Part shown: in pieces, positions 34,101 through 42,864 of the stretch
How the letters are laid out: every line of letters starts with the position of its first letter
Position numbering within the stretch: the first letter of the stretch is position 1
NCBI GenBank assembly: GCA_015060765.1
Contig: SUXW01000002.1
Coordinates: 62,001-126,000, forward strand
DNA: 64,000 nt
Direction: 5' to 3'
DNA from: Bacteroides sp.
GTDB taxonomy: Bacteria > Bacteroidota > Bacteroidia > Bacteroidales > Bacteroidaceae
The notes under the pieces: model-generated
What the model was told of the DNA's origin: nothing
Databases searched by the model: none
The model's input: the letters and a program-made list of their open reading frames with translations, nothing else
Program-made: the position numbers and the translations under genes

Positions 34101-36812
34101 TTATCTGTAGAACAACCAATCCATCGCTTCATTTGCTCCAGCTAAACCGGCATTGCGAGTTTGTTGAGGCAACGAAACCGTTTCTACAAAACCAAGAATT
34201 GTCAAAAAACCTTTCGGCAAAAACAATTCGTGTTTTCCCGGTTCAAACTGATAAGCATGTACATTTGCCAATGGCATCTCATCAATACGTAAAGCAGCTA
34301 TAAGTTTCGGTTCCGCCTGCTTGTAATCATTCGCAGAAGCATCTATTTCTAATTTCGGTGCTTTAGCATATTTGGTCTGGTCATCACGGAAGAAGCCAAC
34401 TAACATACTTACCGGCTTATCCGTTTCAAAAATTACCGTTGTTCCATCATTACGTTGCTTCTGACTTTCTAAACAATAAGCAGTCAATCCCTCCAATTCT
34501 TCTGCCAATGCTTCTACCTTACCCAGTCGGTCACTGAAAAGGTTAGCCCCTTTCACCAATTTGACAGCCTGCAAAGGAGTATTTAATTTCACAGTAGCAG
34601 ATATCATGGGTTCAATGGCCTTATCCTCTTCTATTAATTCGCCAGATATTTTCGCCTTTAAAGTTGCAAGATTATATTGGAAGTTTGCCAATTCATTTTC
34701 GTAATGTACAAGCAATTCTGTCCAAGTCTTGTTCTTTCCATCATCTCCTCCAATAGGAATTCGGCGTTGTTTAGTCTGCATACTGTTGGCATAAAGATAA
34801 GCATTTTCGGTCAAAGTCACCAACTTGCGGTAGTGTTCCAAACTTTCCTCCATATATGGAATAGCTTTATCCAATTCGGCAATATCCTTGCTCCATTGAT
34901 AATTCAGTACATGTTGGGCAGCTTTCACTTTGCGATTAAAGAAATAAGCAAACTCGCGGTAACAATGCATATCATTTTGTAAACGTGCAAATTCCTCCTT
35001 ATTTTCTTTAATAGATGCAGCCGCTTTATCGATTGCAGCTACCGCTTTGTCACCATGCTCTACCACTTGCGCTATAATATCAAGCGGAAGTTCACCAATA
35101 TGAGTTTCTTTCTTCCATTCTTTTTCTACATATTCAATAAGTTTTTCACCTTCAGGACCGCAACTTTCATAGAATCCTGGATAAATAGTATACTTATATG
35201 GATTCACCAATTGACTCATGAACATGCCAAGCAACAATGTCTGACGATTTCCTTCCGTAATACCGAAACGTCTCAATAGTTTGGGAGCAATTTCACCGCT
35301 TTCTTCATATGCTTCGCGGATACAAGCTGCATTTTCTACTGATGTATCATAAAAATTACCCAAAACTTCATCCCAATACTGCATTTCTTTTACACGGTCG
35401 CGACGACAATTCCACGCATAACGTCCCCATGTTTTGTACCACATCCAATCACGATCAAGCTGATTCAGCCGACTTCCATCTGATAATTTGTCTGCCGTAT
35501 AAGGCCAATCCCAATAAGAAGCTTGAGGATACAAGTGAAGTGCATTCGCGCCATGTACATCATGCATAGCATTCACTGCTTTCTGTACAAAGTCGGGTGA
35601 ACTCCATCTCCACGGTTCCAGATTAGCTAAAATATGCACATTACTGATATGGATACTTCCCAATGAACTAAGGTCTGTATGAATCTTTGTCCACGGGCCA
35701 CGAGGCTGATAGGTTGTTAACGATTCACCGTTGTACTTATGCATGGTATAAAGATTCTTATACAATGGTAAGGCAGCATCCATTACCATCTTGCAATCAG
35801 TATCATGTGCACGAAGCAATACAGGAGGTTCATCAATACGTCCTAACGCTTTTAAGCCATCTTTTATACCTGGTATAATGGTTTTGGTAAACCATTCTAC
35901 ATCATCTTCATATGTGGCCATAGCTTCTCCCAAACAAACCAACAATCCTACATTGGGATATTTTTCGATAAAAGCGGCTACAGATTTGCGAGTATAGTCG
36001 CTAACCAATGGAGTAATGGGACGGTTACGATCCTGTGTCTTCAATCCGTAGTGATCGGCAAAAGGTTTGCTCAACAAAATATTGTAAAACATTTGGATAA
36101 CAAAAATACCGCGTTTATCAGCCTCGTGAGTAAGGAACGAAAACATTTCTTCATTTTTCTTGAACGTTTCTTCATCTACTTCAACAGCAAACGGATAATC
36201 TTCCAACTTAACCAATGAAGCAAACGGATGTCCGTTCCATAAATAAAGAGAGTTCATACGGTTCTCCACCAACATATCCAAGTAGTTTATCCACTGATTC
36301 TTATCATAAAACCAAGGAAAACTTTCAGGAGTATAAGGATATTCATAAACTCCACGTCCTGGTAAATATTCCATTTTTTGTATGCCTACACATCCTCCAC
36401 GAAGTACCATTTCGGGCGCATCCTCAAAGTTTTCTGGCAAATCAAGTTGACCACAATTAGCCTCCATGCGATCTATGATTTCACGACAACCGTAAATCAC
36501 TCCAGTACCATCATTACCTGTCACAGTAGTCACGCCATCCGAAGTAACAATACAGAAACCTTCTTTCTTCAATCCTTCAGAAGAATCAGCTTGTTTCAAT
36601 CGGATACAGACCTCCCCTTCGATAGGTATTTCACTTTCAGTCTGCATTATAGGTAGATAACCAGCTTCTTCCAAAGCTTCTTGCAATTCTTCACAAGCAA
36701 ACTGTACACGATTCGAGGCCTCTTGCGGCATCACAATATTCACTTTGGTTTTCTGACAACTTACAAATATCATTGTAAGCACTCCCAGAAACATCCATTT
36801 CATGTTCTTCAT
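34101..36812 (-). CDS. Candidate GH138 alpha-D-galacturonidase (GH67-N-like domain), lipoprotein
   Basis: This is a 903-residue protein with signal MKNMKWMFLGVLTMIFVSC and lipid-site Cys19. Residues about 25-125 form the alpha/beta domain seen before the barrel of GH20/67/84/115-type enzymes (IVMPQEASNRVQFACEELQE, GNDGTGVIYGCREII). A TIM barrel follows from about 150 to 480 (NRMNSLYLWNGHPF, GANALHLYPQASYWDWPY), then a helical region and a C-terminal sandwich. Length and architecture fit GH138, founded on BT0997, which cleaves an alpha-linked GalA of RG-II chain A. BT0997 also lies beside the GH137-GH2 gene, as here (10-bp gap). GH115 alpha-glucuronidase is the main alternative from sequence alone. 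I have not assigned catalytic residues. Confidence 0.7.
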   Translation of the reverse strand: MKNMKWMFLGVLTMIFVSCQKTKVNIVMPQEASNRVQFACEELQEALEEAGYLPIMQTESEIPIEGEVCIRLKQADSSEGLKKEGFCIVTSDGVTTVTGNDGTGVIYGCREIIDRMEANCGQLDLPENFEDAPEMVLRGGCVGIQKMEYLPGRGVYEYPYTPESFPWFYDKNQWINYLDMLVENRMNSLYLWNGHPFASLVKLEDYPFAVEVDEETFKKNEEMFSFLTHEADKRGIFVIQMFYNILLSKPFADHYGLKTQDRNRPITPLVSDYTRKSVAAFIEKYPNVGLLVCLGEAMATYEDDVEWFTKTIIPGIKDGLKALGRIDEPPVLLRAHDTDCKMVMDAALPLYKNLYTMHKYNGESLTTYQPRGPWTKIHTDLSSLGSIHISNVHILANLEPWRWSSPDFVQKAVNAMHDVHGANALHLYPQASYWDWPYTADKLSDGSRLNQLDRDWMWYKTWGRYAWNCRRDRVKEMQYWDEVLGNFYDTSVENAACIREAYEESGEIAPKLLRRFGITEGNRQTLLLGMFMSQLVNPYKYTIYPGFYESCGPEGEKLIEYVEKEWKKETHIGELPLDIIAQVVEHGDKAVAAIDKAAASIKENKEEFARLQNDMHCYREFAYFFNRKVKAAQHVLNYQWSKDIAELDKAIPYMEESLEHYRKLVTLTENAYLYANSMQTKQRRIPIGGDDGKNKTWTELLVHYENELANFQYNLATLKAKISGELIEEDKAIEPMISATVKLNTPLQAVKLVKGANLFSDRLGKVEALAEELEGLTAYCLESQKQRNDGTTVIFETDKPVSMLVGFFRDDQTKYAKAPKLEIDASANDYKQAEPKLIAALRIDEMPLANVHAYQFEPGKHELFLPKGFLTILGFVETVSLPQQTRNAGLAGANEAMDWLFYR

Positions 36813-36863
36813 GGCAATTCTTATTATTATTTATAATAAGACGAACCATTATAGGAATTGTAC

Positions 36864-38966
36864 TCAACCTTGTTTTATCCTAAAATTCACTACTAATTCC
36901 TTACCCGGAATAATGGGATATTCACCTGAAGGAAGAAGTAAAGTTCCTTTACCTCCTGCCGCTTTTATTTTTACTTTATAATTATCCATATAAATATGAA
37001 CCAAACCATGAGGAGTGGGTACATCCCCTTCTATCCATTCTAATCCACCTAAAGCAGGAGTAACTGTAAAAGTTGCATAACCAGGAGAAGTAGGCTGCAC
37101 ACCAAGGTAGTATTTACCTAATAGGTATACCGGACTAGCTCCCCAAGCATGACACAAGCTTTTTCCATAAGGACGACCGTACATGGAAAGGTGTTGAGCT
37201 CCATTTTCGTGCGGCACATATTTTTCCCAAAAACTGGTAGCTCCTTCATGAAGCATACCACCCCAATAGGCTTTCATCTCGTTCATCACTTCAGCATACA
37301 ACCCCATCATGCAAAGGGCTTCCAATTCATAAAAACGCATATAAGGAGTCGTAATAGGATCTATCTCTGGATTGAGCATTACTGTATGCATTACTCGTTT
37401 CTTATCAATTTCATCAAGAAAATCGTAAAGCATGGCGAACATATTGGGGAATTTAGTAATATGAGGATTCAATACACCGTCTTCAATGCTATGCATAAAA
37501 GCGCCCTTCTCTTCATTCCAAAAAATAGGTTTCAGTTTGGCCTTCAATGATTCGAAAAGAGATTGATAATTCAATGCGTCGGTTTCGTATATTTCAGTAG
37601 GTATACTACCTTGCGGAGGAAATTCCAAAGGATGCTCACGTAGCATAGAAGCACAAAATTGCATAGTCTCCAACGATTTGCAGAAAAGTATTTGTTCAAA
37701 GCATAAAACACCTCTCTTGTGCATAGGAAAGTCCACCCAATCTACAAAAATCCAATCATCCGATTTACCTTCAGCCATACCATCAGAATTAGTCCTTCCC
37801 AATACATAATCCATCATCGTTTTCATACGCGGATAGAGTTCGCGGACAAATTCCACATCACCAGTATATAGATAATAATCATATATCGATTTGAACCAAT
37901 AAAATGTATAGTCCATGATAGTATTGATGTGAGCCGTTACCGGATCTTTTCCTCGTAATTGGCGGATGGTACGCTTTACACATTCATTATCGAAACGAAG
38001 GTAATAGTTCATCAAATACGATTGAATGGCATCACCCGACCATATCCAACGGTCACGTTTGATACCATCCACAAAAAACTCGCGGGTTGTAAGGTCCATA
38101 GTATAGGCACCTATTTCCCATATACGGTTTAATTCATCGTCATTACAACGAAAAGTACCACTTTTCAACAAATTTTGTGGTGCATATTCATAATCCATCG
38201 CGACCGTATTATAAGTCAAGTTTCCTTCTGTTTCCACATACACATAACGAAACGCTTTAGAATGACATGTGCACACTTCCTTATCACCCAATTTTACAAC
38301 TATTTTATCAAGTGTTTCACAAAATTCCTTATCCAATGCTTCTTCACGACTTTCACCGTAGTAGACATGAAACACTCCTTCTCCATTCACTTCACAAAAC
38401 TTTAGATATCCAAAAGTTTCCCTTCCAAAATCGTATAAGCCATCTTCTGATGAAACTGGCATATGTTCTTTACGTAATAATCGGTAATTGGATGGACGCT
38501 CATCGATGGAATAAAAATTCCAGCAAGCAGCAGGTACATAAATACCCGAGCCATGAGCCACTCCATTTTCATCAATCCAAATTTTGTCTTCATACGTAAT
38601 GAGCCACGAAGAATCTGTATAGACTGTTTTACCTTCAATATAAAGCGCTGGAGGAGTAGTTGGATTGTGTACCTTGATATTAAGTTTATGTTCCCCAGCC
38701 GGAATGGTAAATTCATTAGGCATACCAAACTGCAACTTTCCGTCAAGCATCCAATTGAAGTCACCTTCCACGGCTATACAAACAGTTTCCGGTTCATCAA
38801 GTACAATAGTTTTTGAAAATTCCACCGTAACCCAATGACTATCCTGTTTCCAAAACGGAGGAAACATCGCTCCTCGTTCAGTTCTTCGGTTATTTAAACG
38901 ATTTCCTAACCATATTTCAAAATCTCCAGGAAACCAAATCCATGTCGCTTTATTTATCTTCGTCAT
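36864..38966 (-). CDS. GH78 alpha-L-rhamnosidase without signal peptide
   Basis: This is a 700-residue protein. DGIKRDRWIWSGD is the GH78 catalytic-region motif, and [29 protein letters not shown] and HAWGASPVYLLGKYYLGV are typical of the (alpha/alpha)6 barrel. N-terminal jelly-roll parts occupy about 1-230. The start MTKINKATWIWFPGDFE has no hydrophobic stretch, and in-frame stops lie just upstream, so the protein seems cytoplasmic, unlike all its neighbours. It is shorter than typical GH78 enzymes (about 900). In the known RG-II locus a GH78 (BT1001, from memory) also precedes GH141 and GH127. A cytoplasmic location would suit cleavage of a small rhamnosylated fragment after import. The gap to GH141 is 17 bp. 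Confidence 0.85.
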   Translation of the reverse strand: MTKINKATWIWFPGDFEIWLGNRLNNRRTERGAMFPPFWKQDSHWVTVEFSKTIVLDEPETVCIAVEGDFNWMLDGKLQFGMPNEFTIPAGEHKLNIKVHNPTTPPALYIEGKTVYTDSSWLITYEDKIWIDENGVAHGSGIYVPAACWNFYSIDERPSNYRLLRKEHMPVSSEDGLYDFGRETFGYLKFCEVNGEGVFHVYYGESREEALDKEFCETLDKIVVKLGDKEVCTCHSKAFRYVYVETEGNLTYNTVAMDYEYAPQNLLKSGTFRCNDDELNRIWEIGAYTMDLTTREFFVDGIKRDRWIWSGDAIQSYLMNYYLRFDNECVKRTIRQLRGKDPVTAHINTIMDYTFYWFKSIYDYYLYTGDVEFVRELYPRMKTMMDYVLGRTNSDGMAEGKSDDWIFVDWVDFPMHKRGVLCFEQILFCKSLETMQFCASMLREHPLEFPPQGSIPTEIYETDALNYQSLFESLKAKLKPIFWNEEKGAFMHSIEDGVLNPHITKFPNMFAMLYDFLDEIDKKRVMHTVMLNPEIDPITTPYMRFYELEALCMMGLYAEVMNEMKAYWGGMLHEGATSFWEKYVPHENGAQHLSMYGRPYGKSLCHAWGASPVYLLGKYYLGVQPTSPGYATFTVTPALGGLEWIEGDVPTPHGLVHIYMDNYKVKIKAAGGKGTLLLPSGEYPIIPGKELVVNFRIKQG

Positions 38967-38983
38967 TACGTTTTCAATTATAG

Positions 38984-40744
38984 TTATTTCCTTATTCCAG
39001 CTTTAGCCTTGATATTATCGCTTACAGCTGGTCCATTATTTTCCCAAACGTTGCCAGGTCCATTGGCATTCTGCAAATATTTCTCTCCTTCGGTCCAATT
39101 GTCCTTGACAGTAAAAAATGAAGATCCTTCATCAGTATACAAATAAAACCAATGATGAGGATCGTGCACATAACTAGGAGTATAGATACTATGCACACAA
39201 TTTTCTGTTATAAAGCTATGCGGTTGAGAACCGAGTGTATAAATACCTGCCACATCATACATATGCTTGGCATAATGATGAATCAGATTACCATGTACAC
39301 GATTGTTGCGCATACAATTAACAGTACGTGTCCATCCCCACCCCAAACTAATACCCGAATACGATACCTCACATATTTCATTATGCTCAATATTGATATC
39401 GCGTACATATCCAGCACAAATGCCCACAGTTCCCCAATCTTCATTAGTCACATCTTTAATCAAGTTGTCAGATATAGTCAATTCACGGCATATTTCCCTT
39501 TTATCGTCGGGATCATAAGGTTGATGAGTTTCATGAGCCATCGGGCTGAAACTACCAGTCACAATACCATTTCCTGCGATGTCAGTAAACGTACACCGAT
39601 TGACGTTTCCTCCCATCGTCGCCCATTCGTAATCCAAGCCTGTAGATCCCAAATGTTGAAAAGTACAATTCACAAAATCAATTCGATGCGCTGCTTTTAC
39701 TTTCACAGCAGCTGACGGACGTCCTAAAAATCCTTGGTTATCGAGTTTATGGTTATTCTCGCGAACCATCTGCGGACGAAGTTTGTAAGCATCCACTAGA
39801 TACATTCCAGCTTGCAAAGGTACATGTCCCTTGAACGATGGCCGCATCCATGTCGTATAACTAAAAGTTAAATTTTCGAAACGAATATCCGTTACCGGTT
39901 TTTCAAGGGTACCTTCCACGTTCACCAAAGTTTCAACAGCCGGCACCACTGCCTCTTCGACAACTTCTCCTTTGTAAGGATAATAGTATAATTTGCGATT
40001 TTCCATATCGTGATACCATTCCCCTGGTTCATCCAACAATTCCTTTGCATTGGTCAGATAAAATGCAGAATTACGTCCATCCGTTGTTACCATCGGACTT
40101 GGCCACGGATGTTCAAACTGTATACGACTCTCTGGATTATGAAAACGAACTGCTGCACTATCGCCCAATACTTCGATAGATTTAATCCGAAGATTGGCCA
40201 CACACCACATCTCATGCAATACCATCTCAACGTATTTAGCTTTTTGTATTTTCTTCACAGCTACAGCTGGGACCCAAAGTATCTCGTTAAACTTATCATT
40301 ACGAATAATACGATGCATTTGTTCAAAGTCTGTTACATCACGAGCACGCACCGCTTTTTTACCATTAACATATAGTTGACGAAAATCTAACGGACGACCG
40401 TTGAAAATAGGCACATCAGCAACCATCAGTCGACCTTGTTTCTTCCAACCTGTTACAGACACTCCTCCATGAAGTACCGCTCTACCGTCGGAGGTTATTA
40501 TAGTTGGTGATTCGGGAGTTCCACTGTCTTCAGGACGAACAAACAACGCCTCATATAAATAATAATTCCCTGGCGCCAAATGAATCGTCACTCCTTTTTT
40601 AGCAGAAGGATCATCCAATCGACGTAATTCCCTAGCCTGACGGAAAGCGTGTATCAAACTTTCACCCGGCTTGACATAAATGTCTGCTGCTGACAATATT
40701 CCCGTTGTCAGCAACATCAATATGATAAATATTATATTTTTCAT
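38984..40744 (-). CDS. GH141 alpha-L-fucosidase-like parallel beta-helix enzyme
   Basis: This is a 586-residue protein. I start it at the ATG at 40744, giving signal MKNIIFIILMLLTTGILSA; a frame from 40780 would overlap GH127. ADIYVKPGESLIHAF and VTIHLAPGNYYL open a pectate-lyase-like right-handed beta-helix, with an inserted sandwich at about 95-260. Later rungs include FENLTFSYTTW, FVNCTFQHLGSTG, NVNRCTFTDIAGNG and NIEHNEICEVSYSGISLGWGW. GH141 was founded on BT1002, an alpha-L-fucosidase for RG-II chain A; some family members act on xylan. The GH78-GH141-GH127 order repeats the known locus. Family assignment is good; substrate is inferred. Confidence 0.85.
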   Translation of the reverse strand: MKNIIFIILMLLTTGILSAADIYVKPGESLIHAFRQARELRRLDDPSAKKGVTIHLAPGNYYLYEALFVRPEDSGTPESPTIITSDGRAVLHGGVSVTGWKKQGRLMVADVPIFNGRPLDFRQLYVNGKKAVRARDVTDFEQMHRIIRNDKFNEILWVPAVAVKKIQKAKYVEMVLHEMWCVANLRIKSIEVLGDSAAVRFHNPESRIQFEHPWPSPMVTTDGRNSAFYLTNAKELLDEPGEWYHDMENRKLYYYPYKGEVVEEAVVPAVETLVNVEGTLEKPVTDIRFENLTFSYTTWMRPSFKGHVPLQAGMYLVDAYKLRPQMVRENNHKLDNQGFLGRPSAAVKVKAAHRIDFVNCTFQHLGSTGLDYEWATMGGNVNRCTFTDIAGNGIVTGSFSPMAHETHQPYDPDDKREICRELTISDNLIKDVTNEDWGTVGICAGYVRDINIEHNEICEVSYSGISLGWGWTRTVNCMRNNRVHGNLIHHYAKHMYDVAGIYTLGSQPHSFITENCVHSIYTPSYVHDPHHWFYLYTDEGSSFFTVKDNWTEGEKYLQNANGPGNVWENNGPAVSDNIKAKAGIRK

Positions 40745-40758
40745 AAAATTTATTTGGA

Positions 40759-42849
40759 TTAACGAGCTAACGGTATCCAAACCGTCATCTCACCTTTACC
40801 CCGATTGCCCCATGCATAATAAGGTACTAAACGGATGTTCACTTGTTTATCTGCCTTGCCCACTTCACGATAAAGTACCCCTTTCCAAGAAGTATTATCG
40901 ACCAAACGTGCCTTACCTTCCAATGCTACAATCGGACTACCTTCAATGATTATCTTTTTCGGAACCAACTGAATATCAGTCGGTATCAATACATCATCAA
41001 TACGCTTCCCATTTTCAATATCCATACTCTCCAAACAATAAACCAACGGACCTCTTTTAACCACTACTTGGTTGCGAATTTCTTCTGCCAATGGATGAGC
41101 TTCAAGTAAACGTACAGGCATATCCATTATCCACTGTACTTCATCACCCACATTCCAAACGCGACTCACTTCAGCATATGTATTGGCCTTCCAATCTCCT
41201 TGCACAGGCTCACCATTTACGGTCAAAGTAGCCTGATGACACCATTCAGGCACACGGAAATACAATGAGAATGCTTTTTTCTTACGAGTTTTCTGTACCT
41301 TAATCACTGTTACCTTAACGGCACCATTCCATGGATAATCCGTTTCCTGTTTTAAAGCAACTGCACCCACACCTGGCAAGTCGACTTGCATGTCGTTAGC
41401 ACCATACAGTTGACAATAAATAGCTTTTTCAGCTACTGTATAGGCATAGTTTTGTGCCTGACAAACTGTACGCAGAGTATTCGGAGGACAACAAAAACAA
41501 CTGATGTATTCCATACGTTCCTTCGGCCAGCGAAGAGTATAAGGCAGATCAGCACTAATACGAAGTGGATTGGTATAGAAATACTTCTTACCATCTAGAC
41601 TGATACCACTCAATACACTATTATAAAGAGCCATTTCCACAATATCAGCATATTTAGCATCACCTGTTACTTGCAGCATTCGCCAATTGAAAAGCATATT
41701 TCCAATATTGGCACAAGTTTCATTATGAGCCGTACTATTGGGTAATTGATATGGACGTCCATAGCTTTGGTGAACCTTTTGAATGCTATCCGGCTCATAA
41801 CAAGTTCCATCAGGTGAAGTACCATCATACAAAGCGCCACAAGCTCCTGTCACATACATCTTACGAAATACAATATCTTTCCAAATACTTGTAAGATTTT
41901 TCATTAACTGTTCTTCACCAGTTTCAGCAAAGACATCAGCTACTCCAGCATACAAATAATTGGAACGAACAGCATGTCCCATCGCATTATATTGTTCACG
42001 GAAAGGAACACGATCCTGATTGTCATCCGTTCCATTTTCTACCATTCCACGAATGTCAATCAAATTTTTCGACAACTCTAAATAACGGGGATTACCGGTA
42101 GCACGGTACATCTCAACCACCCCCATATAATGCGATGGACAAATAGCATTACGTGCCAATTCTGCCGAAGCAGTTTCATAGAAATGGCAAAGGAAATCTG
42201 TAGCCTTAACGGCTACATCAAAAAGCTTAGTCTTTCCCGTTGCACGACGATGCACGATACCTGCCATCATCAAATGTCCTAAATTATAAGTTTCGAAATT
42301 CAAGCGATTGGCAAAAGCTCCTTTTTCATCTTCAGCTCCTACTTTAGTACCTATTACAGTCTGTTTGTTGCCCGAATGAGTATCAATACCTTTATTACGT
42401 TCTTCGATGATAACCGGGGTATGGATATAGCCGTCGGCACGTTGGCTTTTAACTACATGAGTTATAAAATGGTCCATCAGTTTGTCTAGTTCCGGATCTT
42501 TGGTAATTGCATACACTGAAGCCACTCCTTCCATCCACTTATACATGTCACCATCGTGGAACGGAGGTCCCCAATGCTCCCCTGAGCAAACGCCTGCTGC
42601 AATTTCAAAATTACGGAAACCATGTGAAATATCAGGATTATTCCATGTTTCCCACATACTTTGTACAGACGTCTTGCTAAATATGTTAAATCGGTCTCCC
42701 CAAAAACCGTCTGTCCATTGTACGGAAGCCAAACCTGTATTTGCCATCTTGGCGTATTTGCTTTGACTCATATCAGTCAATCCTTCCGTTTGTGCGAATG
42801 CGCCTATACAGAGGAAAAACGTCAAAATTGCTAATCTTACTTTTTTCAT
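40759..42849 (-). CDS. GH127 (DUF1680) enzyme, candidate aceric acid hydrolase
   Basis: This is a 696-residue protein with signal MKKVRLAILTFFLCIGAFA. The (alpha/alpha)6 barrel carries the GH127 zinc site: Glu377 and Cys379 in HNETCANIG, and Cys453 and Cys454 in SCFCCPPN. In HypBA1 the equivalents, as I recall, are Glu338, Cys340, Cys417 and Cys418, with Cys417 as nucleophile; the spacing here matches within three residues. Counting back 16 residues from the zinc Glu, the HypBA1 acid/base Glu322 falls on Gln361 (VHQSYGRPYQLPN). BT1003, the RG-II member, releases aceric acid from chain B, which could explain an altered site. Beta-sandwich domains follow from about 500. The gap to GH141 is 14 bp. 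Confidence 0.88.
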   Translation of the reverse strand: MKKVRLAILTFFLCIGAFAQTEGLTDMSQSKYAKMANTGLASVQWTDGFWGDRFNIFSKTSVQSMWETWNNPDISHGFRNFEIAAGVCSGEHWGPPFHDGDMYKWMEGVASVYAITKDPELDKLMDHFITHVVKSQRADGYIHTPVIIEERNKGIDTHSGNKQTVIGTKVGAEDEKGAFANRLNFETYNLGHLMMAGIVHRRATGKTKLFDVAVKATDFLCHFYETASAELARNAICPSHYMGVVEMYRATGNPRYLELSKNLIDIRGMVENGTDDNQDRVPFREQYNAMGHAVRSNYLYAGVADVFAETGEEQLMKNLTSIWKDIVFRKMYVTGACGALYDGTSPDGTCYEPDSIQKVHQSYGRPYQLPNSTAHNETCANIGNMLFNWRMLQVTGDAKYADIVEMALYNSVLSGISLDGKKYFYTNPLRISADLPYTLRWPKERMEYISCFCCPPNTLRTVCQAQNYAYTVAEKAIYCQLYGANDMQVDLPGVGAVALKQETDYPWNGAVKVTVIKVQKTRKKKAFSLYFRVPEWCHQATLTVNGEPVQGDWKANTYAEVSRVWNVGDEVQWIMDMPVRLLEAHPLAEEIRNQVVVKRGPLVYCLESMDIENGKRIDDVLIPTDIQLVPKKIIIEGSPIVALEGKARLVDNTSWKGVLYREVGKADKQVNIRLVPYYAWGNRGKGEMTVWIPLAR

Positions 42850-42864
42850 TGTATTTTATGGTTG

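Noticed and set aside
34101-36812. GH115 or GH67 alpha-glucuronidase
   Set aside because: The N-terminal alpha/beta domain is shared by several barrel families. The position beside GH137-GH2 in an RG-II locus and the lack of xylan genes favour GH138, though this is not proven.
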